Source of the DNA: Carya illinoinensis
Taxonomy: Eukaryota > Streptophyta > Magnoliopsida > Fagales > Juglandaceae
Reading direction: 5' to 3'
Assembly: GCF_018687715.1 (NCBI RefSeq)
Contig: NC_056758.1
Location: forward strand, 11,163,501-11,227,500
DNA length: 64,000 bases
Under the pieces are notes generated by a model. The model did not search any database. It was not told the DNA's origin and was given only the letters and a program-made list of their open reading frames with translations. Shown piece by piece: positions 11,019 to 21,826 of the stretch. Positions within the stretch are counted from its first letter, which is position 1; each line of letters starts with the position of its first letter. The translations under genes were made by a program, and so were the position numbers.

Positions 11019-11699
11019 TAGGGGTGTACAAGAAACCGGAAAACCGGCCGTGACCGACTCAGACCGGCCGCCGGAGGCCGGAACCGGCCGAAACCGCCAA
11101 GGAACCGGTCGGCGGTCGGCAGCGTTTTAGCAAAACCGCCTATCGTCGGTTCGGTCGCGGTTTGAGGCCGGCTCAAACCGCTGAACCGGCCGATGTAATA
11201 TTCCTTTTTTTTTTTTTAATTTTATCAATATAAAACGACGCCGTTCCACTTAAGTTTAAGTAGAACGGCGTCGTTTTACTTTTAGGTCTGTGTTTTATAC
11301 ACAGATTAAACGACGCCGTTTGTTATTAAACCAAACGGCGTCGTTTTGTCTATAAGGTGAATAAAAAAAATTAGAACGGCGCCGTCTGGTATTAAACCAA
11401 ACGGCACCGTTTAGATATAACCCATCGTCTTCTTCCTTTCTCCTTTCCGTTTCTGCGTTTATAACCCTCTCTCTCTCCTCTGCAGCTCTCTCTCTCTCTC
11501 TACTCTCTCAGACGAACGATGCCGCTGGAGGGAAACCGAGAACCGACCGTAAACCGCCAGAGAACCGCCGTAGTCGATATGGCCGGTTGTTCTCCTCCCC
11601 GTCGACCGGTTACGGTCGGTCCGTCCACCGTTTTCCCTCTCATCGGTCGGCGGCGGTTCTGCCCAAAAACCGTGCCGAATGGGTCGGTTTTCACCCCTA
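11019..11699. mobile_element. Non-autonomous hAT-type element (MITE), 681 bp
   Basis: Termini TAGGGGTG...CACCCCTA form inverted repeats. An exact 8-bp target duplication GCTTTAGG flanks it (11011-11018 and 11700-11707), diagnostic of hAT transposition. It has no transposase. Its GC-rich subterminal regions carry repeated ACCGGC/GCCGGT motifs, and its centre holds three palindromes built on AAACGACGCCGTT (11231-11278, 11306-11348, 11369-11414). Related copies lie at 20896-21543 and 41233-41849. Confidence 0.92.
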
Positions 11700-11707
11700 G
11701 CTTTAGG

Positions 11708-12640
11708 AGTGGCGGGTTGGCCAGGTGTTACTTCAACTTTTCAAAGGCCTCATCACACTCTTCATTCCAGGGGTGCATCTTGCGCAGTACTCAGAAAAAG
11801 AGGAGGCATTTCTCTGTCAACCTAGCTATGAATCTACTCAAGGCGGCTACCCTGCCAGCCAACCCCTGAGTTTCATTCAAATTTCTTGGTGCCCTCATGT
11901 TGAGTATGGCCTCTATCTTCTTGGGAGAAGCCTCAATTCCTCTTTCAGATATGATAAATCCCAAGAACTTTCCTGACTCAACCCCGAAAGCACATTTTGC
12001 AGTACTACGTGCATTTGTATCTGGTTGTAACCTGAGTAGGCGTCCATGAAACTCAGCATACGGTGTCCTATCGTTGCATCCAAGATAACATCGATGCGTG
12101 GTAAAGGAAAACTATCCTTTGGGTAAGCTTTGTTCAAGTCGGTGAAGTCCACTTTCCATTCGCCTTTTTTTACTAAGACAATGTTGAATAACCATTCCGG
12201 ATAATGAGTTTCCTTGATGAACCCAGCAGCGAGTAGCTTCTTTACTTCTTCATTAATGGCAACATACTTCTCTACACTGAATGACCTTCTTTTCTGGCAT
12301 ACTGTCTTAATAGCAGGATCCACGCACAAGTGGTATTCAATGATGTTGTTATCTATGTCAGTCATATCTTATTGACTCCACACAAACACATCCATGTGCT
12401 CTATTAACAGTTGCTTCAGGGCTTCTCTGTCCTCTGGTGGGACTTGGGTCCCAATACGTGTGGTAGTTCTGGGGCAATCTGAATATAACATCACTAGTTC
12501 CAGTGGTTTGTTGGCTTCGACATGTTGTTGACTCTGCTCGTCCATGACTTCTAAACCCTTTTTTAAAGTCACCGCCAAAGGTGGTGGAAGGGGTGGTTCC
12601 AGCGCCTTGTTTTATTTTGCTACGACACAAACTTCGCCTC
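11708..12640 (-). pseudogene. Tat pol, reverse transcriptase part, catalytic segment deleted
   Basis: The minus strand shows the run-up to RT (TTTRIGTQVPPEDREALKQ, HMDVFVWSQ), then LLAAGFIKETHYPEWLFNIV, FTDLNKAYPKDSFPLPRID and MLSFMDAYSGYNQIQMH. Directly after QMH (about 12005) the sequence jumps to KCAFGVESGKFLGFI and ERGIEASPKKIEAIL. The stretch that normally lies between them in gypsy RTs, including the YxDD catalytic motif, is absent (about 80 residues judged from the family). It ends at the MITE insertion site. Confidence 0.82.
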
Positions 12641-12719
12641 GCCATTTCTTAATTCATGTACATAACATTCTTGTACTAGAGCTTGTTAACCTCATGACTC
12701 CCCCACCCCGCTATCAGTC

Positions 12720-13075
12720 GAGAACTTCATCTTGAGGTAGTATGTGGACGTCACCGCCTTGAGATGGTTGAATATTGGTCTTCTCAATGTAGTATTGTAG
12801 GAAGATGGCACTTTCACCACCAAGAAGTCGATCATGGTGGTGGTCGTCTACGTTCCAGTTCCAACGATTACTGTGAGGGTTATAGCCCCAAAGGGCTGTA
12901 TTGTATCTCCAGAGAAACCCTTTAGTGGCGTTGGGTAGTGCCTTAGTTTATTGGCATTGATACCCATTTTGGTGAACGCTTCCCAGAATAGTATATTTGT
13001 AAAGCTTCCGTTGTCGATTAGTACCCACCTAGTCGTATAGTTACCTAGACTACCAAAGCATCATCTTGCGGATAC
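12720..13075 (-). pseudogene. Tat aspartic protease remnant
   Basis: Scattered over frames, the minus strand shows DDALVV, then VLIDNGSFTNILFWEAFTKM and LRHYPTPLKGFSGD. This matches the layout of the Tat protease between gag and RT. The catalytic D-T/S-G reads DNG here. Multiple frameshifts and stops show decay. Confidence 0.6.
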
Positions 13076-13369
13076 AGCACTCCTTCCCGATCCCCCTCCC
13101 CAACAGATATTGTTGTCTGGTTACTAAGCTTTTGGTGCTAAGGGGCTCTATCTGTCACATATACCTCTTCATATCTTGCTCTTCGTGCATACGCCTTCCA
13201 GTTAGATGTGGACACACCCCCTCCAGCAAAGCCCCCTGCTATTGTCCGAATTTCTCCTATGGGCACCCTGTTCCTATCGACTTTTGGGAGGGCCTTGTCC
13301 CTATCGTTTTAGGGACCATCAGCTTGGTGTTGACGTCGTTGCTTAGGGATACTACTCCTCTAGGTACCA

Positions 13370-14625
13370 CACCTGAATTCCTGGTGCCTTTTGGGTTTTG
13401 AGAGTTCTACAACCATTCGTTCTCCTATTCCTGCTAGTTTGGTTACTCTCTTCTTCATGGTCATGCAATCCTCAGTCCAGTGTGATCCTATCTGGTGGTA
13501 CTTGTAGTAGTGACTGTATGTCTTAAGTTGATGTCGTTCCTTTCTCTCATTCTCTTCTTCCCATACGCTCAAATTACTATGTATCAATCTGCAATTGTGG
13601 TCCGGCTGCCTTGTTTTCCTTCTTTCTTGCCGATTCACACCAATTTTTCTATTAACCTGCCCACTCCTCCATTCCACCTTGTTTTCCTCCTTCCGAGGAT
13701 CCACCAAAGCCTGTAGTGTATCTTCAACGTTAACAAAATCATCTGCCCTATCTATGAACTCCCTAAGGGTGGAAGAAGTCTTTCTGGCCAGCTCTGCCAT
13801 AAAGGGACTTCGTGGCCATATTCTGCCCAGGAGGGCGGCAAGGTTAATCTTTTCATCCTAGTCGTCTGTTGTTAACCTATCTTTATTGAAGTGGGTAAGG
13901 TAGGTCTTCAAGTTTTCATCTTCTTTTTGTTTGATTGTTAGCAGGTAGGCGCCTGGGTGCCAATCCCTCCTACTGGGCATAAACTGGGTTAGGAACTATT
14001 TAGCCAACTCTTCAAAACTGTTTATTGACCTTGGCACGAGGGTTCCAAACCACCCTCTTGTTGTTGCCCCTAGGGTCAAAGAAAAAACTATACATGCAAT
14101 CTCCCCTGGAAAACCATGGAGTGTGATATGGGCATTGAAGTTCTCCAGATTGTCTACTAGATCTTTGGACCCATCATACATGTCTATTTGGGGTACCTTG
14201 AACTTTGGCGGGAGCAGCATAGCCATAATCTATTCGTTATATGGTAGATCAGTTTGGTTTATCAAGCATTCCACCTAGGAAGATCCCCCCATCCTCCCTA
14301 CCATTTCCTCATACTTTCTCGCCAATTCTTTCAATTCGTCATGCATCTTTTTCTTCTCCATCCTTCCTAGGCTTGACTCTACATTGCAATGCACCTCCCC
14401 CTCACTTTGCTCACCGTGACCGGGTATAGCACCACTGTGACCGAGTATGGTGGTGTCGTTAGATTCAACATTCTTTCACCGCAAGTTGTCATTTTCTTTC
14501 TTCAGGATTTCCATGGCCTTTAATGCCTTCTTTAGTTTTTCTTCAGTTGCTGCTAGTCATGCTTCTATGGCTGTTGGCAATGTATCCACCTCTTAGTTTG
14601 CTAAGGAATGGGTTACAGTCGGCAT
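13370..14625 (-). pseudogene. Tat gag remnant
   Basis: A plausible start ATG lies at 14625, 60 bp inside the LTR. A coiled-coil-like N terminus (ATEEKLKKALKAMEILKKE) leads into the retrotransposon gag core: PPKFKVPQIDMYDGSKD, NAHITLHGFPGEIACIVF, GWFGTLVPRSINSFEELAK, a TAG stop, then FLTQFMPSRRDW, MAELARKTSSTLREFID and FVNVEDTLQAL. The distal zinc-knuckle region has lost cysteines (HYYKYHQIGSHWTEDC). Gag would form the particle shell and bind RNA. Confidence 0.8.
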
Positions 14626-14664
14626 GTGAGAAACACGTTGGTTTGTAATGAGAAACCAGATTTA

Positions 14665-14683
14665 GATCCCACAGACGGCACCA
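14665..14683 (-). other. Primer binding site of the Tat element
   Basis: One base inside the right LTR the minus strand reads TGGTGCCGTCTGTGGGATC. This is close to the TGGCGCCG-type start (tRNA-Asp-like) common at plant gypsy primer sites. Confidence 0.65.
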
Positions 14684-14684
14684 C

Positions 14685-15101
14685 TGTTTTGGATGTGTCC
14701 CACCACCACAAATGCAAATGTTCACCTACACAATGTAAAGAGACTCTAGCCTGATACGCCTGAGTATATTCCGATGCTTAAGTTAGTAAAGTGTATCACA
14801 CAAATAATTTAGAATTCAAAGATAAATCGTCTTTAGGGTTACCTGGTATATATAGAGGTTTCCTGTTGGATTACATTAGCACTATATGAGATTACCTTCA
14901 CGTGATGTCTATCTTGTGCAGTGTTTATCAACGTAGATCATCCCTAAGTAATTGAAACAATCACGTACATGCATGAAATTCGTTCCTTCTCAAGTAAGGC
15001 TGCGTGTAGCGTGTAGATCCCTATTGGGCTTGAGCTCTTCAGTTTAGGCCGGTTGACAGAGAACTTTTTATATTAGGCTTAAACACCAAATGGGCCCTCC
15101 A
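14685..15101 (-). repeat. 5' LTR of the Tat element (417 bp)
   Basis: The LTR begins TGTTTTGGATG and ends GGGCCCTCCA on the plus strand (TG...CA). Its last 218 bp match 1-217. The primer site lies directly to its left, which fixes the element on the minus strand. Confidence 0.85.
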
Positions 15102-15822
15102 TGCCTGATTTACACCCATATTACTTGTAAAAGTTGCTTTATGGATCTTAAAACTAGCTCCGTATAATGAATTTATTGGTTGTACCATGGATAGAGGAAC
15201 TATGGAAAGTTAATGGTGGAAAATATGCCAACTTAGATATCTCTTGGTTGTTATTATTCATAGTTTTGTACGAATATCTCAAAATGTTGGTTTGGGGGTT
15301 TTTATTGTTAATTATATGTTGATTCATCCGTTAATATGGGGGTGGGTTTTTAAAGTGTTATTTTTTCCTCATTGTTTTAGCAGTTCCTTTCATATTCATA
15401 TAAATATTATAAGTAATTTTTGTTGTTGGTTTTGATCTCTGTGTTATACAATATTTGTTTGTGGGTAGGTTTGGGTAGTGTGTTATTTTAGGGATCTCTT
15501 ATATTACTTAAAGTCACCATATATCCTATTCAACACACATAGTGGCCTTTAACTCTCTGGATGATAGAGACCAACCTTACAATGTAAACTCCAACATTCC
15601 GAACCAATTCATTGTCCAATATGTTAAGAACACTTGCAACCTGATCAGATAAAAATATTTGTGTCCATAGATTGGGAAAACTGAAAAATAATTTGTTATA
15701 AAGCAACATATGAGCATAACACAAAGTGGAAGAAAATTTGGAGAAATCTGAAAACATGTGGCCTGAAATTTGATACATGGTCTCACTAGCCTGAAACAGA
15801 AGTCATTGGTGTTTTTACTTAG
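15102..15822. other. Unassigned sequence
   Basis: This is AT-rich DNA right of the Tat element. Short ORFs have no recognisable motif. I see no gene or element. Confidence 0.5.
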
Positions 15823-15977
15823 ATCCACCTGGAAGATTGGTTATGAAAAAGTTTCTCTATAAATTGATTGGTACTGTTGATTGGACTCTTTTAAATAGAA
15901 TGTCATACATGTTTCCAAGACAAAGCCTTGAGGTTAAACTCATTAATCATCCATCTGTTTTGCAAAAAGATAGATAA
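15823..15977 (+). pseudogene. Exon-like reading frame, unrecognised
   Basis: A polypyrimidine/AG acceptor (TTTTTACTTAG, ending at 15822) precedes 51 sense codons ending in TAA at 15975-15977. The peptide has ordinary composition (DPPGRLVMKKFLYKLIG, VDWTLLNRMSYMFPR, LEVKLINHPSVLQKDR). It could be the last coding exon of a gene whose upstream exons were lost where the Tat element now sits. I could not place the family. Confidence 0.3.
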
Positions 15978-16835
15978 ATAATAATAATTTTTTGTTTTAT
16001 ATTTTTCTCTGCATTTTCCTCATCCCTTACTTCATAGATGTGATTTCCTCATCGTGAGTGTTAGCCATAATGCGGCTGTATCATGGTTATATTGATCTAG
16101 ATTAGCTAACATAGGTGTTAATTTAGTCATTTATTAGGAATTATGCTTGGTGTTAACTTCTTTATATATTTCAATGATAGATTTCTATTTTTAGATCATA
16201 GCCCATCTCATGGTTTTTCTCACAAAAGGTGCCACCCAAGTATACTATTTAGAAGGAGAAAAAGACTCCTCATAGTGAGAATGCTATTTTTCACTGTATT
16301 TCATGCTTTCCTGTGCGCTTATGTTAGTTTTCTAGGTACACATCTGAAGATTTTGCCAACTATCCCGAACTCTGTCTCCAAGTACCAAACTGATGTATAT
16401 CAGATCATGTTCCAATATTAAATTGGAAAATGTTAGCCCTTACTGCAACCACATGCAGTTTATTGTTTCACATTTTATCAAGTAATTAAAGCTAATAATC
16501 TTCCAGGATAGTTTAACATTTTATCAAGTAATTATATTTGTTGGCATATACTGAACAATATTTGCAATAAATTGGTACTGTCTTATATTTATAACTGTAC
16601 TTTCCAAGTACTTTCCGTTTTATTTAATTATTTTTCAAGGTTACATAAAATATTTAATATATGTAAAATATTTATAAGTAAAGTATTGTATACATTTTAA
16701 TTGACCATAAAATATTTATTAATAAAATAAACTCTTTTATATATATTGATATACATTTTATTAATAATTTTGAATTATTTAATTATAAAATTCAGCATAA
16801 ATAAATGTCCGCACATTACACGAATTATAGACTCG
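15978..16835. other. AT-rich sequence, nothing recognised
   Basis: No coding, RNA or element signature was recognised. Several oligo-A/T tracts occur towards 16600-16800. Confidence 0.5.
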
Positions 16836-17761
16836 TATCTTATAAAAATAACATTATTTTTTAAAAATATTCATTCTTACAACATTATTATAAAATATAT
16901 TATGAAAATATGTTGGGTATATAATAACTTTGAAACAGAATTCACGAAACCTCAAAATATCTTGTCGGTACATCTCCAACCAGAATCCTTTTCCTCGTAC
17001 AATATAATTTAATTATATAACGAGTGTATAGAACATATCTAAACCAATCAATTGTTTTTTCTTATCCAGATTCCCTTTCGTCATTGCAATTCGCTTATGC
17101 GTCTTGTCTTTTTCTGGGCTCATTGATTGTGCCAGCACGTGATTAGCACGTCGGGAATTACCTTGTGATCCCGTTTCTACCTTGGAAATGTGGCTGATTT
17201 CAGGCCAGCAAGAAGGGCTGCCACTTTTCAGCCTCTCTTTTCGTTGAAGTCCTCCTTTGCCCAAAACTCAGAAAATGAGTACTGAAGATAAATTTTCAGA
17301 TTTTTTTCAAGAAAAAAAAAAAATTCTAAGAAATTTTCGGCTGTTCAAAAGAGAAAAAATAAAAACTATTTTGACGGAAAAAAATTATAAACTATGACTT
17401 GATATAATATATTAAATAATATTATTATTTTTATTATAAAATAAATTTAATAATTTTATAAAATAATATTAATTTATAAATTTATTTTTATATAATTTAT
17501 TTATATCAGTAATAATTCTAAAATACATTCCGCTTTCCATTTTTGAGAGAACGTTTCACCTTCTAAAATTTCTTTCATCTCTTGATTAGTATTTATTTTC
17601 GTGACAAAAAATAAATATATACTTAAATTATTTATATATATATATATAAATAATTAAATTTCACAAAATTTTATTTTCATATATTCCAGTACACTCTACT
17701 GTAATTTTAAAAAGTGTTAAAAAATCAAAACTCTCATTCTAAAAAAAATATTTTCTTAAAA

Positions 17762-17832
17762 TTAGAAATCGAACCCCGATTTTTAACATGACTGTATTAT
17801 CTTAGATTCTTAGAACTAGACCTTGATGGTTT
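17762..17832 (-). repeat. tRNA-like SINE head
   Basis: On the minus strand GGTCTAGTTCTAAG (A-box-like) is followed about 35 bp later by GGGGTTCGATTTC, close to the pol III B-box GGTTCGANTCC. A related segment lies in the right arm near 34775-34850 (GGTCTAGTGCTAAG). The matching stretch is missing upstream of the minus-strand AKR gene (about 30470). Confidence 0.4.
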
Positions 17833-19379
17833 GGGAGTTGAATAAAAGAAATAAATAATTATCTTTTAATTACGCTACACTTACAATGCAATGCACAAGC
17901 CATCAAATTTTGAAATAGTTTCTTTTATGCAAGAGGTGGGCGATCGAACCCTGACTGTCACACTGAGAAACCCTAATTCCCACCTGATAAATTCACTAAA
18001 AATTTGTTAAGGTAAACATAAAAAATGCAAAGAAATATTTTCTACATTTCTTTGTACAAATTTAATTAGCAATATAGTATAATTGCATAATGCTATTATA
18101 ATCCTGAAATATACAGTCCTTATGTACTCCCTCTAAAAAATGTGAAATCATTATTAAAAAAATAATTTTTTCATGTTGATACTAGATTTACGGTGCCATT
18201 TTTTAAAATAAAGTACGCGAGAATTCCTTACTCTAGTACTGCAAATATCATTTTTCAATAAAAATAAACCTACAAATGAAAAAATGAAAACTAAGTAACA
18301 TACAAGTAAGACACCAAGATTTTTACATAAAAACCCTCAAATGTGAAGGAAAAAACCATGGGACCTAGTATTTAGTAGATCTTCTTAACTAATTTTCTGT
18401 AAATGATTCCAAAAGAATTTGTTTTGCTTCTTGTTCTAATCTCATATTATCAATTCAGCTACATCACTTTCAACAATATCAACTTGTGCTTTTAAAGTCA
18501 TCTCATTCTAGAAATGGTTTGGATACAAAAATGGTTTAAACTCATGTAAACTCATTTCATTTTATTATTACAATTTTTTCGAATTCACACATAAAATATA
18601 ATAAAGAGTAATGCTACTCATCATCCTAATTCTCATTATCATATTATCATTTCATGATATGATATTAGATAATTATCGATTTTTTATTATATTTTATTTA
18701 TAATGTCACATCATAAGATGATAAAAGAATGATGATAAAAAAAAATAATGAATAGATTTTTTGTATATTAAATAATTCAATTTTTTTAAATTTTAAAATA
18801 ATAATGATATTAAAAAAATAATATTTTATTTAACTTTCAAGTTTTATCTAAAATAATTTTATCTCATCTCACTGTCTAAACCTAGCCTAAGTCATACCAA
18901 TTAACCAAAGAAACAAACGAAGCAGATATTTCCATTATTGATTTTTAACAAAATAACCCTTCGGCAGAGTTGTTGTTGTTGCATGGTCTATTTTCACGAC
19001 CGAAAAAGGCTAAAAGGTAATCTTGTCACTTTGTTACGTTTCCAGTATATTAATAAAGCTGTTTCTCATGTAAGGTACTTTTGTTTTGGATTTGGCTGAA
19101 TGCGAAAAAGATAAATCATTTGGGGGGTGCTACCACCCAGCTTTGACGCAGTCAACAAAGTACAAATCTGTCTTTTTATTTTATTTTTATTTTTATTTTT
19201 CATATTTTTTAATATATTTAAATATTATAAAATTAAAAAATTATTTGAATATAATTTTTTCATATTATTTTTCTTTTAAAATTTAAAAAAATAATATTAT
19301 TTTTTTATTTTGTTTGGAACTTAAAAAAAGTTATAATATGAAAATGCACTGTATTCCCAAACGAGCTTTTAGGCTTTTA

Positions 19380-20190
19380 ACTATGACTTACATCTTTAAT
19401 GGTTTGATCTTCAAAGAAAACATATTTGCTTCTTCGTGTTTTCTTCTTAACTAGGTCATACAATGTGTAACCAAATTCTTCAATCATCATGCATCACATA
19501 AGAAGGAAAAATCAATTCATATTAACAAGTTCTTCATTAGAAGACTCAAGCCTTTTACTCTAAATTCACATCTTCAATGGTTTGATCTTTAAAGAAAACA
19601 ATATTTCTGTTTCTCTGAATTTTTCTTCTTAACTAGATTCCATAATGTGTAATTAAGTTCTTCAAGTGCATAACTCAAGAAAATGCACTGCTTGCATTTG
19701 ATATCAAATTTGGACCCTCTCATATTTAGGAATATGAACAAAAGCCCTATAGACAAACACTCTCAAATGCTCGAGAACTATCTTTCCATGTCCAAACCCT
19801 TTCAGGAATGCTAGTATCCAAAGGAATTGAAACAAAAAAATTTACCAAGTCAATTGCCATCCACATTAACTCATCCCAAAAGGAATTAGGTAATTTTGCA
19901 TGAGAGAGCATATATCTGATTCTTTCACAAATTGTTCTATTCATTCTCTTTGCTATAACATTCTACTATGGTGTCGAGGAAACTATTTTCTCAAAGTCAT
20001 ATGACATGACTTTTGTACACTCTTCAAATGGTCCTATATACTCACCATTATTATATGCCCGAACACATTTTAATTGTCTTCTGGTTTCCCCTTAAACTGT
20101 CACATATAAGATCTTAAACACATCTAGCACTTGGTCTTTAGTTTTCAGTAGAAAACTTTTCTTGAGTGATTATCAATAAAAATAACATGT
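19380..20190 (-). pseudogene. Copia integrase remnant (orphan copy)
   Basis: The minus-strand frame 19944-19747 reads MNRTICERIRYMLSHAKLP, SFWDELMWMAIDLVNF and PERVWTWKD. This is the C-terminal side of a Ty1/copia integrase core. Upstream, ALKTKDQVLDVFK-like pieces (about 20160-20100) are recognisable but frameshifted. Confidence 0.7.
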
Positions 20191-20895
20191 AAAGTATAAT
20201 AACATGTAATTAGATACTAAAAATAAGTCTACTGTAAAAATAAAATATAAATTAGTTAAAACTAATATAATATAATAATATGAAATACTATAGTATTATA
20301 GCATGTAATTAAACACTAAAAATAATATGTAATACTATAGTATGATAACATGTAATTAGATACTTTAGTATAAGTCTAGTATAAAAAACAAAGTTAGATA
20401 TATATTAGTATATAAGTAAATTAAGTTGAATTATTTAGTTTTAATTTTTAATTTTTTAAAAAATTTGAAATTTGAAAGTCCACAAAAAATTCTTTTTTAA
20501 AATTGGCTAAATATGAAGTTAGAAAAAACTCAAAGTTGAAAGCCCAAAATTGACTCCCTTCGACAAGTCAGAGTCGAAGTCGAATTGGAGTCTACAGAAG
20601 AAGTCGAAGTTTGGATTTGAACTCCAACTAAGTCGATGCTCACCTCTAGTATCGCATGTGTGAAAGGCACAAAAAATGATTTTGCACACTTGCTTTCAAT
20701 CTATATGGAATTTAGGAGGTTATCACAAGCTTCATTCCCATTTGGTTATTTTGGCAATGCATTGCACTTCTCAATATTTTCATTGGCAAGAGGAGAGATG
20801 GGCCAAGGCGAGTTGGGACATGTTGTGCAGTCATATGTTGGGCATAGAGGACGAAGAGAGGTTTGGTTAGTAATAGATTGGTTTGAAGCACAAAT

Positions 20896-21543
20896 TAGGG
20901 GTAAAAAATTGACTTACTTAGTTCGGTTTTGATACAAAATCAACACCGAACTGACACTTCATTTATCTGCTTATAACTGGCTGATAAAAGGGGAGAAAAC
21001 CTGTGGGATAGGTTTTGGCCAGTTTTCGATCTGTTGTGAGGCCACAATGAGACACTCACAATTTCATAGTGTCTTTGTCGAGAGATAGAGAGGGCCTTGA
21101 AATGACGAAGGGAGGGAGGGGGAATTGATAATACCCTAGAGACGTGCAGTAGTGCGGGGGGCTACTGGGTGGGAGTGGGGTTCGAAGGTTTCAACTTTCA
21201 GGAACTAGAAGATTAATCGAGAAGAAGAAGAAGAGTGAGGGGAAGCGAGGGGGTCTATTAAAACCCTAGGTCAACACGACAAACGGCGCCATTTCATATA
21301 TATATTTTTTTATAACCGTTAGAACCAAAACAATGCCATTTTCTCTACGTATAATATATATATATATATATATATATAATCACCTGGTTCAATGATTCGA
21401 ACCTGGACCAAATCGGTCGATGTCAGTTTTCACATATTCCTACCATTGACTGACTGATTCTCTGCCGGTTTCAGCCGGTTTTGTACTCCAGCGTCCAGTT
21501 CGCATCGTTCATGGCCGGTTTCCTTAGTTCCTATACACCTCTA
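20896..21543. mobile_element. Non-autonomous hAT-type element, 648 bp
   Basis: It starts TAGGGGTAAAA and ends TACACCTCTA. Flanks are GCACAAAT (20888-20895) and GCACAAAA (21544-21551), an 8-bp target duplication with one mismatch. The right arm near 52070-52087 shows the uninterrupted site (GAAGCACAAATGG on the minus strand). The interior shares the GCCGGTT-rich ends and ACGGCGCC motif of the copy at 11019-11699. Confidence 0.85.
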
Positions 21544-21826
21544 GCACAAAATGGTGGAGGGAGGGAAATTTGCACCACCCTGTAGAATGTTTGGCCCAGA
21601 GGTAACGTGTATTAGCTTCGAACACAAGATCGTCCCTAGCACAATGGTAGAAAGCTCTACTAGGTCGTCATCAATACACACAAAGTTCTGCAAGATCCTT
21701 AAAAATAGTGAAGAACAAACGTTTGAAATATCTAATAATAACTTTTGATATAAGATAAACGATACTAATATCATTCTCAAAATGTTCACATAAGCATGCT
21801 GCTAACTGAAGTGTAAGTAATGAGGA

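Larger units (their letters stand above)
1..15101 (-). mobile_element. Tat-clade Ty3/gypsy LTR retrotransposon, decayed, 3' end cut by window
   Basis: Two related LTR segments (1-217 and 14685-15101) flank an internal region. Read on the minus strand it runs: primer site, gag, protease, RT, RNase H, integrase, tandem-repeat spacer, antisense ORF, polypurine tract. Integrase lies downstream of RNase H, which is the Ty3/gypsy order. The gag core, the long RNase H region and the extra antisense ORF between pol and the 3' LTR point to the Tat clade. The copy is dead: it carries many stops and frameshifts, an internal RT deletion, a 4-kb LTR-like insertion and a MITE. The far end of the left LTR lies outside the window, so the target duplication cannot be checked. 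Confidence 0.88.
16840..20190 (-). repeat. Orphan copy of the AKR upstream region
   Basis: Blocks here match, in the same order, the upstream region of the minus-strand AKR gene (about 29730-31100) and, inverted, that of the plus-strand gene (about 36330-34560). Shared blocks are the CAATTGTTTTTTCTTATCC region with the G-box (17136-17141), the CTGTCACACTGAGAAACCCT block (17955-17975), and the degenerate copia integrase (19640-20190). No AKR exon follows on the left, so the gene it served has been lost or replaced. MITE-like insertions occur at about 18530-18900 and 19100-19380. Confidence 0.75.

Noticed and set aside
10307..11176. 289-residue minus-strand ORF taken as one gene
   Set aside because: Its first about 50 residues are encoded by the hAT MITE; only the part below 11010 is retroelement RNase H.
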